Below are positions 44,954 through 59,729 of a stretch of 64,000 nt of DNA, piece after piece; the stretch's first letter is position 1; every line of letters begins with the position of its first letter. The translations under genes were made by a program, and so were the position numbers. The stretch is from Methyloceanibacter sp. wino2 (lineage in GTDB: Bacteria; Pseudomonadota; Alphaproteobacteria; Rhizobiales; Methyloligellaceae): positions 1,860,001 through 1,924,000 of the forward strand of contig NZ_CP028960.1 in assembly GCF_003071365.1 (NCBI RefSeq), written 5' to 3'. The notes below the pieces were generated by a model. That model was given only the letters and a program-made list of their open reading frames with translations, searched no databases and was not told the origin of the DNA.

Positions 44954-44954
<1 letters not shown>
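44553..44954 (-). CDS. atpC: F1 ATP synthase epsilon subunit
   Basis: A 133-residue protein with [49 protein letters not shown], the epsilon beta-sandwich, and a C-terminal helical hairpin ([37 protein letters not shown]). It couples the rotor to the catalytic head and can inhibit ATP hydrolysis. It is the last gene of the operon, touching atpD at 44954. Confidence 0.96.
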
Positions 44955-47348
<2,394 letters not shown>

Positions 47349-47356
47349 GAATCAGC

Positions 47357-48885
<1,529 letters not shown>

Positions 48886-48886
<1 letters not shown>

Positions 48887-49446
48887 TAGCCAACCTCTTT
48901 CATGGCGTGCTTGAGACGAGTGAGTTTTGTTTGAAGCGAGGTGTCGATCATGCGGCTGCCGACCTTCACCATGAGACCGCCGAGCAGGCTCGGATCGACA
49001 CGCTGCTCGAGCATGACGTCCTTGCCGAGGGCGGCCTTCAGGGCCTGCTTCAGGGCTGTAATCTGTGTGTCGTTGAGTGCTGCGGCGGAGGCCACCGTCG
49101 CGCTGATTTCGCCGCGATGGTCGGCGAGCAGCGCGCGGAAGGCGCCGATCATGCCCGGCACGGCAAAAAGCCGGCGGTTCTTGGAGACCAGCAGCAGAAA
49201 ATTCTTGGTGAGGCCGTCGATTTCGACTTTCTCGAGGACGGCTTCGAGGGCCCGGCCTTGCTCCTCGGAGGAGAACATGGGGCTGTTGACGAGCCGGGCG
49301 AGGTCTTCGGAGGCATCGAGGGCTTCGCCGAAACGGTTGAGATCGCTCTCTATTTTCTCGAGAGCCTTCTCTTCGACCGCCAGCTCGAATAGCGCCGTGG
49401 CATAGCGGCCTGCAACGCCCGATACGGTATGATCCTCAGATGCCAA
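48886..49446 (-). CDS. atpH: F1 ATP synthase delta subunit
   Basis: A 186-residue protein: [31 protein letters not shown], then [25 protein letters not shown], and the C-terminal [31 protein letters not shown]. It connects the F1 head to the peripheral stalk. No ATG is available. The TTG at 49446 gives (M)[15 protein letters not shown], close to relatives; a TTG at 49455 adds three residues. The operon promoter is probably in 49456-49672; a TTGACG at 49540-49535 on the minus strand is a weak -35 candidate. Confidence 0.95.
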
Positions 49447-49672
49447 GTCCCTCAAGCCTCTCCCTTTGAGGCAGGCGCAGACAACTGCCGCCCCACCCTT
49501 GATAGTCCGGTAAATGCTGGGATTAGAGCCCCCGCGTCAACGGAAATTTGCCCCGAAAAAGGCGCCGCTGAACCGCTCCTTGGATACCCCGCGGAGCCTG
49601 TAACATAGGGGTGACGGGCGTGCAACAGAGGTGCGCGAATCAAACGCCGCACGCGCGCGTTTCAGTCTGCGC

Positions 49673-51892
49673 TCAGAGGAAATTATAGGGGTCGATGTCG
49701 ATGGAGAGGCGGATCGAGCCGCGCGCCTTGGGTGCGTCCGCCATCCAGAGGCGCAAGTAGGCCTGGATGTCCGCCTCGCGCGGCGCCTTCACCAAAATCC
49801 GGTAGCGGTAGCGCCCCCTGACCACCGAGAGTGGCGCTTCGGCCGGACCCAGGACCTCGATTTTCTCGGCGGGCGCCGCCGCCCGGGCGAGGCTGCGGGC
49901 GTAGCTTTCCGCCGCGGCCCGGTCTGTGCCGGATATAAGAAGAGAGGCGAGGCGGCCGAACGGCGGCATTCCCGCTTCGCGTCGCGCCTCGATCTCCTGG
50001 GCATAGAAGGCATCGCGGTCGCCTGCGACCAGGGCCTGGAGGACAGGGTGCTCGGGCATATAGGTCTGGAGCAGGCCGCGCCCGGCAATGGCCTCGCGTC
50101 CGGCCCGGCCGGTGACTTGGCTCAGAAGCTGGAAGGTGCGTTCGGCTGCGCGCGGGTCTCCTTGGGCGAGGCCGAGATCGGCATCCACCACACCCACGAG
50201 GGCCAGCCCGGGAAAATGGTGACCCTTGGCGACCAATTGCGTGCCGATGACGATGTCCACCTCGCGGTCCTCGATTTCCCGCAAGGTCTCGCGCAGATCC
50301 GCGATGCGCGGGGTCAGGTCGGAGGAGAGGATCGCGCGCCGCGCTTCCGGAAAGAGCGTCTCCACTTCTTCAGCGATGCGCTCGACGCCGGGCCCGCAGG
50401 CGACCAGGGACTCCTCGGCGCCGCAAGACGGGCATTCGTCAGGCAGGGGCGCGAACTTGCCGCAATGGTGACATTCGAGCCGGTGGCGGAACCGGTGCTC
50501 CACCATCCAGGCGGAGCAGTTGGGGCACTCGAAGCGGTAGCCGCATTTGCGGCAGAGCGTGAGCGGCGCGTATCCGCGCCGGTTGAGGAACAGCAGCGCC
50601 TGCTCTCCGCGCCCCAGCGTTTGCGCCATGGCTTCCGTGAGCACCGGCGAGAGCCAGGACCCGCGCTGGGGCGGGGATTTGCGCATGTCGATGGCTTCGA
50701 GGTCGGGCAGGCCGGCCGATTGATAGCGGGCGCGCAAGGGAATGTGCCGGTAACGGCCTTGGTCTGCGTTGACCAGACTCTCGATCGAGGGCGTCGCCGA
50801 ACTCAAGACGACGGGACATTTGCCGAGGTGCCCACGCACCACGGCCATGTCACGGGCTTGATAGGAGACGCGGTCTTCCTGCTTGTAGGCCTGGTCGTGT
50901 TCCTCATCGACGACGATGAGCCCGAGATTGGGAAAGGGCAGGAACAGTGCCGAGCGCGCGCCGACGACGAGCTGCGCCTTGCCTTCGGCCACCGCGCGCC
51001 AGGTGCGGCCCCGCGCCGATTGGGTCAGCCCTGAATGCCATTCGGCGGGGCGCGCGCCGAAGCGCTCTTCGCAGCGGGTGAGGAAGGCGGCGGTCAGCGC
51101 AATCTCCGGGATCATGACGAGCGCCTGTTTGCCGCCCGAGAGCGCCTGGGCGATGGCCTCGAAATAGACCTCCGTCTTGCCCGATCCCGTGACGCCGTCG
51201 AGCAGCGAGACCGCGAAGCCATCATTTGTGTTCTCGAGGAGCTGCTCCGCTGCCTTGGTCTGCTCGTCGGAGAGTTCGGTGCGGAGCAGAGACGGATCGA
51301 GTTCGCGCGCGAGGGTGTCGGGCAGGGGCTCGGCCACGAGCGTGCCCGCATCGACAAGGCCGTCGATCACGCCCGGGCTAACCCCGGCTGCTTCCGCCAG
51401 CAGTGACTTCACCCAGATCAGTCCGTTGCCCGCCACGTCCAGCACGCGGGTCCGGGCCGGCGTCATGCGCTCGGGAGGCGGTCCGGCAAGGCGTACCCCA
51501 TAGCGCGGCGCGGGCGGCTGAAACGCGGAACTCGCGCTCATCATCATGCGCAGGACCATGCCGGGCGGCGTCAGCGTGTAGTCGGCGACCCATTCGGCGA
51601 AGTCCATGGAGATCTCAGGCAGCGGCGGCACATCGTCCAGCACGTCGATGAGCGCGCGTAATTTGGATCGCGGAATCTTCGGCGCGGGCGCACCTTCCGG
51701 GCGCCGCCAGACCGCGGCCACGTATTTCACCGGCCCGAGCGGGGCGACCACGAACGACCCGGGATGGACCTGCACCCCGTCGGGCACCAGGTAATCATAT
51801 GGCGCGGGCAGTGCGAGCGGCACCAGCACCGGTACCGTGTCGGGGGCCTCCTCGGGGATCAGCAGTTTCTGGTCTGGTTCGGACTTGGCCAA
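49673..51892 (-). CDS. priA: Primosomal replication protein N' (PriA helicase)
   Basis: A 739-residue helicase: N-terminal 3'-DNA-binding domain (LVPLALPAPYDYLVPDGVQVHPGSFVVAPLG), Walker A LLDGVTGSGKTEVYF, DEEH box LIVVDEEHDQAYKQED, and VVLSSATPSIES. The zinc module has CRKCGYRFECPNCSAWMVEH and LECHHCGK...CPSCGA (eight Cys). The helicase C-terminal lobe has GTQLVAKGHHFPGLALVGVVDADLGL and VTGRAGR. It restarts stalled replication forks. It starts at TTG 51892, with a weak ribosome site. It lies upstream of the atp genes in the same direction and divergent from xerC. Confidence 0.96.
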   Translation of the reverse strand: MAKSEPDQKLLIPEEAPDTVPVLVPLALPAPYDYLVPDGVQVHPGSFVVAPLGPVKYVAAVWRRPEGAPAPKIPRSKLRALIDVLDDVPPLPEISMDFAEWVADYTLTPPGMVLRMMMSASSAFQPPAPRYGVRLAGPPPERMTPARTRVLDVAGNGLIWVKSLLAEAAGVSPGVIDGLVDAGTLVAEPLPDTLARELDPSLLRTELSDEQTKAAEQLLENTNDGFAVSLLDGVTGSGKTEVYFEAIAQALSGGKQALVMIPEIALTAAFLTRCEERFGARPAEWHSGLTQSARGRTWRAVAEGKAQLVVGARSALFLPFPNLGLIVVDEEHDQAYKQEDRVSYQARDMAVVRGHLGKCPVVLSSATPSIESLVNADQGRYRHIPLRARYQSAGLPDLEAIDMRKSPPQRGSWLSPVLTEAMAQTLGRGEQALLFLNRRGYAPLTLCRKCGYRFECPNCSAWMVEHRFRHRLECHHCGKFAPLPDECPSCGAEESLVACGPGVERIAEEVETLFPEARRAILSSDLTPRIADLRETLREIEDREVDIVIGTQLVAKGHHFPGLALVGVVDADLGLAQGDPRAAERTFQLLSQVTGRAGREAIAGRGLLQTYMPEHPVLQALVAGDRDAFYAQEIEARREAGMPPFGRLASLLISGTDRAAAESYARSLARAAAPAEKIEVLGPAEAPLSVVRGRYRYRILVKAPREADIQAYLRLWMADAPKARGSIRLSIDIDPYNFL

Positions 51893-51988
51893 GATCGGGC
51901 GTTTCTGTTGGGGCTCGCCAGTGGGGTTAGCGGGGGTTTAACGACTCACTCCGCCATAGTAGCGCCTGTGCTATTTTGGGGGAGCGTG

Positions 51989-52963
51989 ATGGCTTCGAAA
52001 CCGCAAGAGAGGGCCTATCAGGGCCTCGCGGCGATCGGAACGGCGCCGGATGTGGCCGCCGCCGTCGAGGCTTGGCTTGCCTATCTCACCACCGAGCGCG
52101 ATCTCGCCGCCCATACGGTCGAGGCCTATACCCGCGATCTCGGACAGTTTCTGTTCTTTCTCGGCCAGCATTTCGGCGGGACGCCCGACATGGCGGCGCT
52201 GCTGGCGGTATCGGCCCGCGACGTGCGGTCTTTCCTCGCCTATCGGCGTAGCCAGGATGTCGGGAGCCGCAGTCTCTCCAGGTCCTTGAGCGCACTGCGC
52301 ATGTTCTTCCAGTTCCTCGAGCGGCGCGGCTACGGCAAGAACGATGCGGTTCGGGCCGTGTCCATGCCGAAGCTGCCCCATGCAGTGCCGAAGCCTCTGC
52401 CCGAGGAGAAGGCGACCGCGTTGATGGAAGGAGCCGACATCGCCGCGCCCGACGCACCCGAATGGACGCTCGCCCGCGATACCGCGGTGCTGACGCTGCT
52501 GTACGGGTCGGGCCTGCGCATTTCCGAGGCGCTGGGCCTCCAAGTCTGTGACGCGCCGATCAAGGGCCGCGACACGCTTCGCGTGACGGGTAAGGGCAAC
52601 AAGACCCGTGTCGTGCCGGTGCTGCCGGTCGCGCGCGCGGCGGTCGAGCGCTATCTCGATCTGTGTCCCAAGAAGCTGGGCCCCAACGATCCGCTCTTCA
52701 TCGGCGTACGCGGCAAGAGACTCAGTCCACGGATCATCCAGCTCCGGTTGGAGAAAGCTCGCGCCGCGCTGGGACTTCCCGCTACCGCGACCCCGCACGC
52801 GCTGCGCCATTCCTTCGCGACGCATCTGCTGGGCGCGGGCGCCGACTTGCGTGCGATCCAGGAGTTGCTCGGCCACGCCAGCCTGTCGACCACCCAAGGC
52901 TACACGGAGGTCGACCGCGCGCATCTCTTGAAGGCCTACGAGAGCGCCCACCCCCGGGCCTGA
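51989..52963 (+). CDS. xerC: Tyrosine recombinase XerC
   Basis: A 324-residue protein: N-terminal SAM-like DNA-binding domain (YLTTERDLAAHTVEAYTRDLGQFLFFL) and catalytic domain. The active-site set is Arg in LLYGSGLRISEALGL, Lys in VTGKGNKTR, HALRHSFATHLL (HxxR), His in LLGHASLSTTQGYT and the Tyr nucleophile in that last motif. It resolves chromosome dimers at dif with XerD. GGGGGAG precedes ATG 51989. The position beside priA is conserved in Hyphomicrobiales, so this is the housekeeping recombinase and not an island integrase. Confidence 0.94.
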   Translation: MASKPQERAYQGLAAIGTAPDVAAAVEAWLAYLTTERDLAAHTVEAYTRDLGQFLFFLGQHFGGTPDMAALLAVSARDVRSFLAYRRSQDVGSRSLSRSLSALRMFFQFLERRGYGKNDAVRAVSMPKLPHAVPKPLPEEKATALMEGADIAAPDAPEWTLARDTAVLTLLYGSGLRISEALGLQVCDAPIKGRDTLRVTGKGNKTRVVPVLPVARAAVERYLDLCPKKLGPNDPLFIGVRGKRLSPRIIQLRLEKARAALGLPATATPHALRHSFATHLLGAGADLRAIQELLGHASLSTTQGYTEVDRAHLLKAYESAHPRA

Positions 52964-53071
52964 GTTCGCGCGTCTCCGGAAAACCGTGCTCCTGACACCT
53001 CACGACGGCGGTCGCAGGCCGTCCACCAAAACCGCATGAGACCGCGGATTTTTCTATTCTGCCATTGCGAT

Positions 53072-53085
53072 ACTGACTAGTCAGT
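53072..53085. promoter_or_regulatory. Perfect palindromic operator upstream of the TetR gene
   Basis: ACTGACTAGTCAGT is a 14-base perfect palindrome, 79 bases before the TetR ATG at 53164, in a locally AT-rich stretch. TetR-family operators of the TGACTAGTCA kind are known, and autorepression is expected. Confidence 0.72.
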
Positions 53086-53163
53086 CATATTTGTAGAGAT
53101 ACCCGGCGTCGTGCGGACGCATCGGAACGATGGGCCGGAAGCTTTCCGGAAAGGCGGCATGGC

Positions 53164-53829
53164 ATGGCCAAGAGCAACCAGACGAAGTCCAAGGAAGAGA
53201 CCGGCGCATCGCGCGGGCGCAAAGGCGACCGCGCGGACGAGATCGTGACGGCGGCCTTCGAGGAGTTCACCGTCAAAGGCTATGCGGGCACGCGCTTGGA
53301 GGATGTCGCGGCCCGCGCCAAGGTGTCCAAGGGCCTGCCCTATCTCTACTTCAAGACCAAGGAAGAGCTGTTCAAGGCCGTCGTCCGGAGCGTGCTGACG
53401 CCGGCGTTCGACGAGATGCGCGACCTCATGCTCGCCTCGGATTTGCCGAGCGAGGACTTTCTCAAGGGACCGTTCCTCGCCTTCCTGCAGGACCTCGTGA
53501 AGTCGCGCCGCATGCTGATCGCGCGGCTGCTGATCAGCGAAGGGCATAAGCATCCGGAGCTCACGCGCTTCTACTACGATCATGTCGTCTCGAAGGGCAT
53601 TGCCGCCCTGCGCGCCTTCATCGACCGGGGCGTTGAGCGCGGCGAATTGAAACCGACAGGCTTGCACGACTTCCCGCAATTGCTGGTGGCGCCGGCGCTG
53701 ATGGCCGTGATCTGGCGCAGCCTGTTTGAGGCTCATGCCCATCTCGACACCGATGAGTTTCTAAAGACGCACATCAATCTGGTGGCCGACGCAATCACCA
53801 CCGGCAATCGGGGGCATGAGACCTCATGA
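53164..53829 (+). CDS. TetR/AcrR family regulator of the ABC exporter operon
   Basis: A 221-residue regulator. The HTH is at about 22-70 (ADEIVTAAFEEFTVKGYAGTRLEDVAARAKVSKGLPYLYFKTKEELFKAVV), and the C-terminal ligand-binding domain has FLQDLVKSRRMLIARLLISEGHKHPELTRFYYDHV. It is the first gene of a four-gene unit with HlyD adaptor, ATPase and permease, the same order as E. coli cecR(ybiH)-ybhGFSR. Its stop overlaps the next ATG (ATGA). It presumably represses the operon through the palindrome at 53072. Confidence 0.9.
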   Translation: MAKSNQTKSKEETGASRGRKGDRADEIVTAAFEEFTVKGYAGTRLEDVAARAKVSKGLPYLYFKTKEELFKAVVRSVLTPAFDEMRDLMLASDLPSEDFLKGPFLAFLQDLVKSRRMLIARLLISEGHKHPELTRFYYDHVVSKGIAALRAFIDRGVERGELKPTGLHDFPQLLVAPALMAVIWRSLFEAHAHLDTDEFLKTHINLVADAITTGNRGHETS

Positions 53830-54803
53830 GACGAACGGCTCTCATCATCCTTGCCGTCGTGGCCGTCGCCATCGGCGGGCTGGTTTTGTTGACGCGCTCC
53901 GGCGGCGATCAGGGTCTCGTGCCGGGTTATTTGGAAGCGGACCTGGTTCTGGTCGGTTCCGAAAAGAGCGGGCGCATCGAATCGCTCGAAGTCCGGGAAG
54001 GAGAAACCGTCGCCAAGGGCGATCTGGTGTTCACACTCGAAAGTTCGGAACAGAAGGCCGAACTCGCAACCCGCAAGGCTCGGCTGGCCGAAGCCGAAGC
54101 GCGGCTTGGCGATGCAAAGGCCGAGCTCCAGCGTCCGCGCGAGATCGAGGTGCTCGAGTCGGCTTTGGTGCGAGCCAAGGCCATGCAGACGAAGTCGCAG
54201 CTCAATCTCGATCGTATCCAGCAGCTCTACGAAAAAGGTTGGGTCTCCAAAGCGCAGCTTGATGACGCCGTCGCGCAGCACGACAGCAATCAGGCGGCCG
54301 TGAAGGAAGCGGAGCGGCGCATCGAAGCCGCCCATCTTCCGGGCCGTTCCGGCGTGATCGAGGCCGCGACGGCTGCGGTGTCGGAAGCGCGATCCGCCCT
54401 GGACGAAGCGGAAAAGAGTATCGCCAAGCGGAAGGTGTTCGCGCCGGCGGCCGGGTCCATCGAGGAAGTCTATTTCCGTCCCGGCGAGGTGGTGAATGCG
54501 GGGCAGGCCGTCGTGTCGCTGCTGCCGCCCGGCAATCTAAAGGTCCGCTTCTTCGTCTCGGAGGCGGACCGTGCGGGGCTTCGCATCGGAGAGACTGTCG
54601 GCGTGTCCTGCGACGGCTGTCCGTCGGGGCTGACGGCGACGATCCGCTTCATTTCGCGCGATGCGGAATTCACGCCGCCGGTGATCTTTTCACGCGAGCA
54701 GCGCAAGAAGCTCGTGTTTCTCGTCGAGGCGTGGCCCGACGAGAAGACCGCGGAACTCACGGCCGGGCAGCCCGTCTCCGTCACGCTCCCGCAGAGCCAG
54801 TAG
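53826..54803 (+). CDS. HlyD/YbhG-like membrane fusion protein
   Basis: A 325-residue adaptor. An N-terminal anchor (ALIILAVVAVAIGGLVLL) precedes lipoyl half-motifs (GSEKSGRIESLEVREGETVAKGDLVFTLES and KVFAPAAGSIEEVYFRPGEVVNAGQAVVSLLPP). These flank a coiled-coil hairpin of about 130 residues, and a barrel domain with PPVIFSREQRKKLVFLVEA is typical of YbhG/YhiI-type proteins. It links the ABC-2 permease to the outer membrane or periplasm. It is coupled to the TetR gene upstream and followed 7 bases later by the ATPase gene. Confidence 0.91.
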   Translation: MRRTALIILAVVAVAIGGLVLLTRSGGDQGLVPGYLEADLVLVGSEKSGRIESLEVREGETVAKGDLVFTLESSEQKAELATRKARLAEAEARLGDAKAELQRPREIEVLESALVRAKAMQTKSQLNLDRIQQLYEKGWVSKAQLDDAVAQHDSNQAAVKEAERRIEAAHLPGRSGVIEAATAAVSEARSALDEAEKSIAKRKVFAPAAGSIEEVYFRPGEVVNAGQAVVSLLPPGNLKVRFFVSEADRAGLRIGETVGVSCDGCPSGLTATIRFISRDAEFTPPVIFSREQRKKLVFLVEAWPDEKTAELTAGQPVSVTLPQSQ

Positions 54804-54810
54804 GTCTCCC

Positions 54811-55740
54811 GTGACCAAAGAGATCGCGATCGACGTCCATGGGCTGACGAAGAAATTCGGCGACCGGACAGTCGTGCATGATCTCAGCCTGCAAGTGCCG
54901 AAGGGCGAGATCTACGGATTCCTGGGCCCCAATGGTAGCGGCAAGACCACGACCTTGCGTCTTCTCTGCGGTCTCCTCACGCCGGATGCGGGAGAGGGGA
55001 CCTGTCTCGGCTACGACATCCTCACGCAGCAAGACGAGATCCGGCGGCATGTGGGCTACATGACGCAGCGTTTTAGTCTCTATGCGGACCTTTCAATCCG
55101 CGAGAACCTGGAATTCGTGGCGCGGGTCTACGGCGTGCCCCATCCGCGGCAGGCGGCGAAGGAAGCGATCGCGCGCCTCGGCCTGACCGGGCGCGCGGAA
55201 CAGCTTGCCGGCGAGCTCTCGGGCGGCTGGAAGCAGCGCCTCGCGCTCGGCGCCTGCATTCTTCCCAACCCGCAGCTTCTGCTGCTGGACGAGCCGACGG
55301 CCGGCGTCGACCCGAAGGCGCGGCGCGAGTTCTGGGACGAGATCCACGCCCTGGCAGCGGAAGGCATCACGGTGCTGGTCTCGACCCATTACATGGACGA
55401 AGCGGAGCGCTGTCACGAGCTTGCCTATATTGCGTTTGGAGACCTGCTGGCGCGCGGGACCGCGCACGATCTCATCACGCAATCGGGCCTCAGCACCTGG
55501 ATCGTGACTGGGCCCGGCTTGCACGACCTCGCTGTGCGACTCGAGCATCGTGACGGGATCGACATGGTCGCGCCTTTCGGAAACGAGCTGCACGTCTCGG
55601 GCCGCGACCCCAAGAAACTCGATGCCGCCATCGCGGAGGCCAAGAAAGAAGATGGCGCGTATCGCTGGCGGCAGGGCGAGCCGAGCCTCGAGGATGTGTT
55701 CATCCTGCTGATGGACCAGTCGCAGGACAATTTCGAATGA
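54811..55740 (+). CDS. ABC transporter ATP-binding protein (YbhF-like)
   Basis: A 309-residue single ATPase domain: Walker A LGPNGSGKTTTLRLL, Q-loop YMTQRFSLYADLSIREN, signature LSGGWKQRLALG, Walker B LLLLDEPTAGVDP, H-loop STHYMDEAERC, and a C-terminal DrrA-like extension. It has a GTG start. E. coli YbhF is a fusion of two such ATPases; here there is one, so a homodimer is expected. The stop overlaps the permease start (ATGA at 55737). Confidence 0.93.
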   Translation: MTKEIAIDVHGLTKKFGDRTVVHDLSLQVPKGEIYGFLGPNGSGKTTTLRLLCGLLTPDAGEGTCLGYDILTQQDEIRRHVGYMTQRFSLYADLSIRENLEFVARVYGVPHPRQAAKEAIARLGLTGRAEQLAGELSGGWKQRLALGACILPNPQLLLLDEPTAGVDPKARREFWDEIHALAAEGITVLVSTHYMDEAERCHELAYIAFGDLLARGTAHDLITQSGLSTWIVTGPGLHDLAVRLEHRDGIDMVAPFGNELHVSGRDPKKLDAAIAEAKKEDGAYRWRQGEPSLEDVFILLMDQSQDNFE

Positions 55741-56909
55741 GCGCGGAAGCACAGAATTCAGCGCGCCCGGCGAGCCGGGATCCCGGCTTTCTCAAGCGGG
55801 TCTGGGCCATGGTGGTGAAGGAATTCGTCCAAATGCGCCGGGACCGCATGACGTTCGCCACCATGCTGTTCATCCCGATCCTGCAGCTGACGCTGTTCGG
55901 CTATGCCATTAACACCGATCCCAAGCACTTGCCGACGGCGGTGCTGACGCGCGACGATGGTCCGCTAACCCGCGCCGTGCTCGCGGCCATGAAGAACAGC
56001 GACTATTTCGAATTCAAACGGCAGGTGCGGGATTCGGCCGAGCTCGATGCGTTGCTACGCTCGGGTACGGTCCAGTTTGCGGTGGAGATTCCAGCAAGCT
56101 TCGAACGCGACGTGCGGCGCGGCGATCATCCGTCGCTGCTGGTCATCGCCGACGCCACCGATCCCGTCGCGACCGGCACGGCCATCGCCGCCGTGCAGGG
56201 CCTTATCGACACGGCGCTCCGGCGCGAACTGCGCGGACCCGACGAGGCGGTTGAAGCACGGGCCCCGCCTTTCACGCTGACGCTGCAGCGCCGCTACAAC
56301 CCGGAAGGCCTGACGCAATACAACATCGTACCGGGCCTGCTCGGGGTCGTGCTGACCATGACCATGATGATGTTCACGGCGCTTGCGGTGACGCGCGAGA
56401 TCGAGCGCGGCACGATGGAGAGTCTGCTGGCGATGCCGATCCGGCCGGTCGAGATCATGATCGGAAAGATCGCGCCCTTCGTTCTCGTCGGCTTCGTGCA
56501 GATGACGATCATCATCGGCGCGGCGTCGTTCCTGTTCGACGTGCCGATCCGGGGCAGTATCGGTCTGCTGGTTTTGCTCAGCACGTTGTTCGCCGCCGCC
56601 AATCTCGCCGTGGGCTACACGTTCTCGACCATCGCGCAAAACCAGCTTCAGGCGGTGCAGATGACGTTCTTCTTCTTTCTGCCGAACATCCTGCTGTCCG
56701 GCTTCATGTTTCCGTTTCGCGGCATGCCGCAATGGGCGCAAGTGATCGGGGAGATCCTGCCGCTGACGCACTTCATGCGCATCGCTCGCGGCATCATGCT
56801 GAAGGGAAACGGCCTCGCCGATATGAAGCTCGACGTGCTGGCGCTGGTGATCTTCCTCGTTGCGGCAATGGGGATCGCGCTGATGCGCTTCCGCCGCACG
56901 CTGGATTAG
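55737..56909 (+). CDS. ABC-2 type permease (YbhS/YbhR-like)
   Basis: A 390-residue permease. An N-terminal helix (FATMLFIPILQLTLFGYAINT) is followed by a large extracytoplasmic domain of about 120 residues and then five helices in the C-terminal half: YNIVPGLLGVVLTMTMMMFTALAV, IAPFVLVGFVQMTIIIGAASFLF and others, with the ABC-2 signature region GTMESLLAMPIRPVEIMIGK. E. coli has two such permeases (YbhS, YbhR); only one is present here. The substrate may be a drug, cation or fatty compound and is not known. The gene converges with lpdA. Confidence 0.91.
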   Translation: MSAEAQNSARPASRDPGFLKRVWAMVVKEFVQMRRDRMTFATMLFIPILQLTLFGYAINTDPKHLPTAVLTRDDGPLTRAVLAAMKNSDYFEFKRQVRDSAELDALLRSGTVQFAVEIPASFERDVRRGDHPSLLVIADATDPVATGTAIAAVQGLIDTALRRELRGPDEAVEARAPPFTLTLQRRYNPEGLTQYNIVPGLLGVVLTMTMMMFTALAVTREIERGTMESLLAMPIRPVEIMIGKIAPFVLVGFVQMTIIIGAASFLFDVPIRGSIGLLVLLSTLFAAANLAVGYTFSTIAQNQLQAVQMTFFFFLPNILLSGFMFPFRGMPQWAQVIGEILPLTHFMRIARGIMLKGNGLADMKLDVLALVIFLVAAMGIALMRFRRTLD

Positions 56910-56932
56910 GCCCGCATTCGCAGCGCAGGCCG

Positions 56933-58336
<1,404 letters not shown>

Positions 58337-58359
58337 AGGACAGTCTCTGAAGTCGGAGG

Positions 58360-59658
58360 CTACAGATCGAGGATCAGGCGGGCGGGGTTCTCGAGAGAAT
58401 CCTTCACGTTCACTAGGAACGTCACGGCTTCCTTGCCGTCAACAATGCGATGGTCGTAGGACAGCGCCAGATACATCATCGGCCGCGCCACGATCTGCCC
58501 GTCGCGTACCACGGGGCGTTCCTCAATGCGGTGCATGCCGAGAATGCCGGATTGCGGTGCATTGAGGATCGGCGTCGAGAGCATCGACCCGTAAATGCCG
58601 CCGTTGGAGATGGTGAAGGTGCCGCCCTGCATCTCGGCAAGGCCGAGCTTGCCTTCGCGGGCGCGCACGCCGAAATCGGCGATGGTGCTCTCGATCTCCG
58701 CAAGGCTCATGCGGTCCGCGTCGCGGATCACCGGAACCACCAAGCCGCGTTCCGTGCCGACCGCGACACCGACATGGTAGTAGTTCTTGTAGACGAGGTC
58801 GTCCCCGTCGATCTCCGCATTCACCGCGGGGATGTCTTTCAGCGCTTGCACGCAAGCCTTCACGAAGAAGCCCATGAAGCCGAGCTTCACGCCGTGACGC
58901 TTCTGGAAGTCGTCCTTGTACTCTTTGCGCAGCTCCATGATCTGGCTCATGTCCACGTCGTTGAACGTGGTGAGCATCGCGGCGGTGTCCTGGGCGTCCT
59001 TCAGGCGCTTGGCGATGGTCTGACGCAGGCGTGTCATGCGAACGCGTTCCTCGCGCGCGGCATCGTCCTGGGTCACGGGCGCGCGCGGCGGTGCCGGCGG
59101 CTTGGGTGCGCGCGGTGTGTCGCGCAAGGTCTCCGCCGCGGCCGTGGCGGCGATGACGTCGCCTTTGAGGATCTGACCCCGGCGGCCGGTCCCTGTCACT
59201 TGGTCGGCAGCAAGTCCCTTTTCGTCGAGAAGTTTCTGGGCTGCCGGCGAAGGCGGCATGGAGGTCGGGGCGATCTCCGTGCGGGTATACGGCTCACGCT
59301 TGAGCGCAACAGGCTCGGCGGCCGGTGACGGCTGCGGCGCGGGGGCCGGTTCCGCCGGCTTGGGCAAAGACTCTTTCGATTTGGTCTCGGCTTTTGGGGC
59401 GGGCGTCACGGTGGCACCGTCTCCGGCGGCGATCGACCCGAGCAGCGCGCCCACTTCGACCGTATCGCCTTCCTTGACGACGATTTCGGAGAGAACGCCG
59501 CCCGCAGGGGCCGGCACCTCGACCGTCACCTTGTCGGTTTCGAGCTCGACCAGCGGCTCGTCAGCGGCGACAGCTTCGCCCGCTTGCTTGAACCACTGGC
59601 CCACCGTCGCCTCGACGACGGACTCGCCCAATGTCGGTACCCGGATTTCTGTCGTCAT
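58360..59658 (-). CDS. sucB: 2-oxoglutarate dehydrogenase E2 (dihydrolipoyl succinyltransferase)
   Basis: A 432-residue protein. An N-terminal lipoyl domain (lipoyl Lys in [11 protein letters not shown], about residue 43) is followed by an Ala/Pro-rich linker (about 85-130) and a peripheral-subunit-binding domain ([33 protein letters not shown]). The catalytic domain ends with [16 protein letters not shown] (active His/Asp). It forms the core of the complex and transfers succinyl to CoA. Confidence 0.96.
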   Translation of the reverse strand: MTTEIRVPTLGESVVEATVGQWFKQAGEAVAADEPLVELETDKVTVEVPAPAGGVLSEIVVKEGDTVEVGALLGSIAAGDGATVTPAPKAETKSKESLPKPAEPAPAPQPSPAAEPVALKREPYTRTEIAPTSMPPSPAAQKLLDEKGLAADQVTGTGRRGQILKGDVIAATAAAETLRDTPRAPKPPAPPRAPVTQDDAAREERVRMTRLRQTIAKRLKDAQDTAAMLTTFNDVDMSQIMELRKEYKDDFQKRHGVKLGFMGFFVKACVQALKDIPAVNAEIDGDDLVYKNYYHVGVAVGTERGLVVPVIRDADRMSLAEIESTIADFGVRAREGKLGLAEMQGGTFTISNGGIYGSMLSTPILNAPQSGILGMHRIEERPVVRDGQIVARPMMYLALSYDHRIVDGKEAVTFLVNVKDSLENPARLILDL

Positions 59659-59729
59659 GGCAGCCTATCGTCCGTCCTTCCAGCCAGTTCCTTGCTCAAC
59701 CGTAGTCCGGGAGGCGGCGCCTTCCCGGA

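Noticed and set aside
49535-49540. TTGACG (minus strand) as the atp operon promoter
   Set aside because: No convincing -10 lies at 16-18 bases, so it is kept only as a weak candidate in the atpH entry.
51989-52963. Tyrosine recombinase as the integrase of the tRNA-Ser island
   Set aside because: It lies 19 kb outside the repeats, beside priA as in relatives, and has XerC length and motifs.
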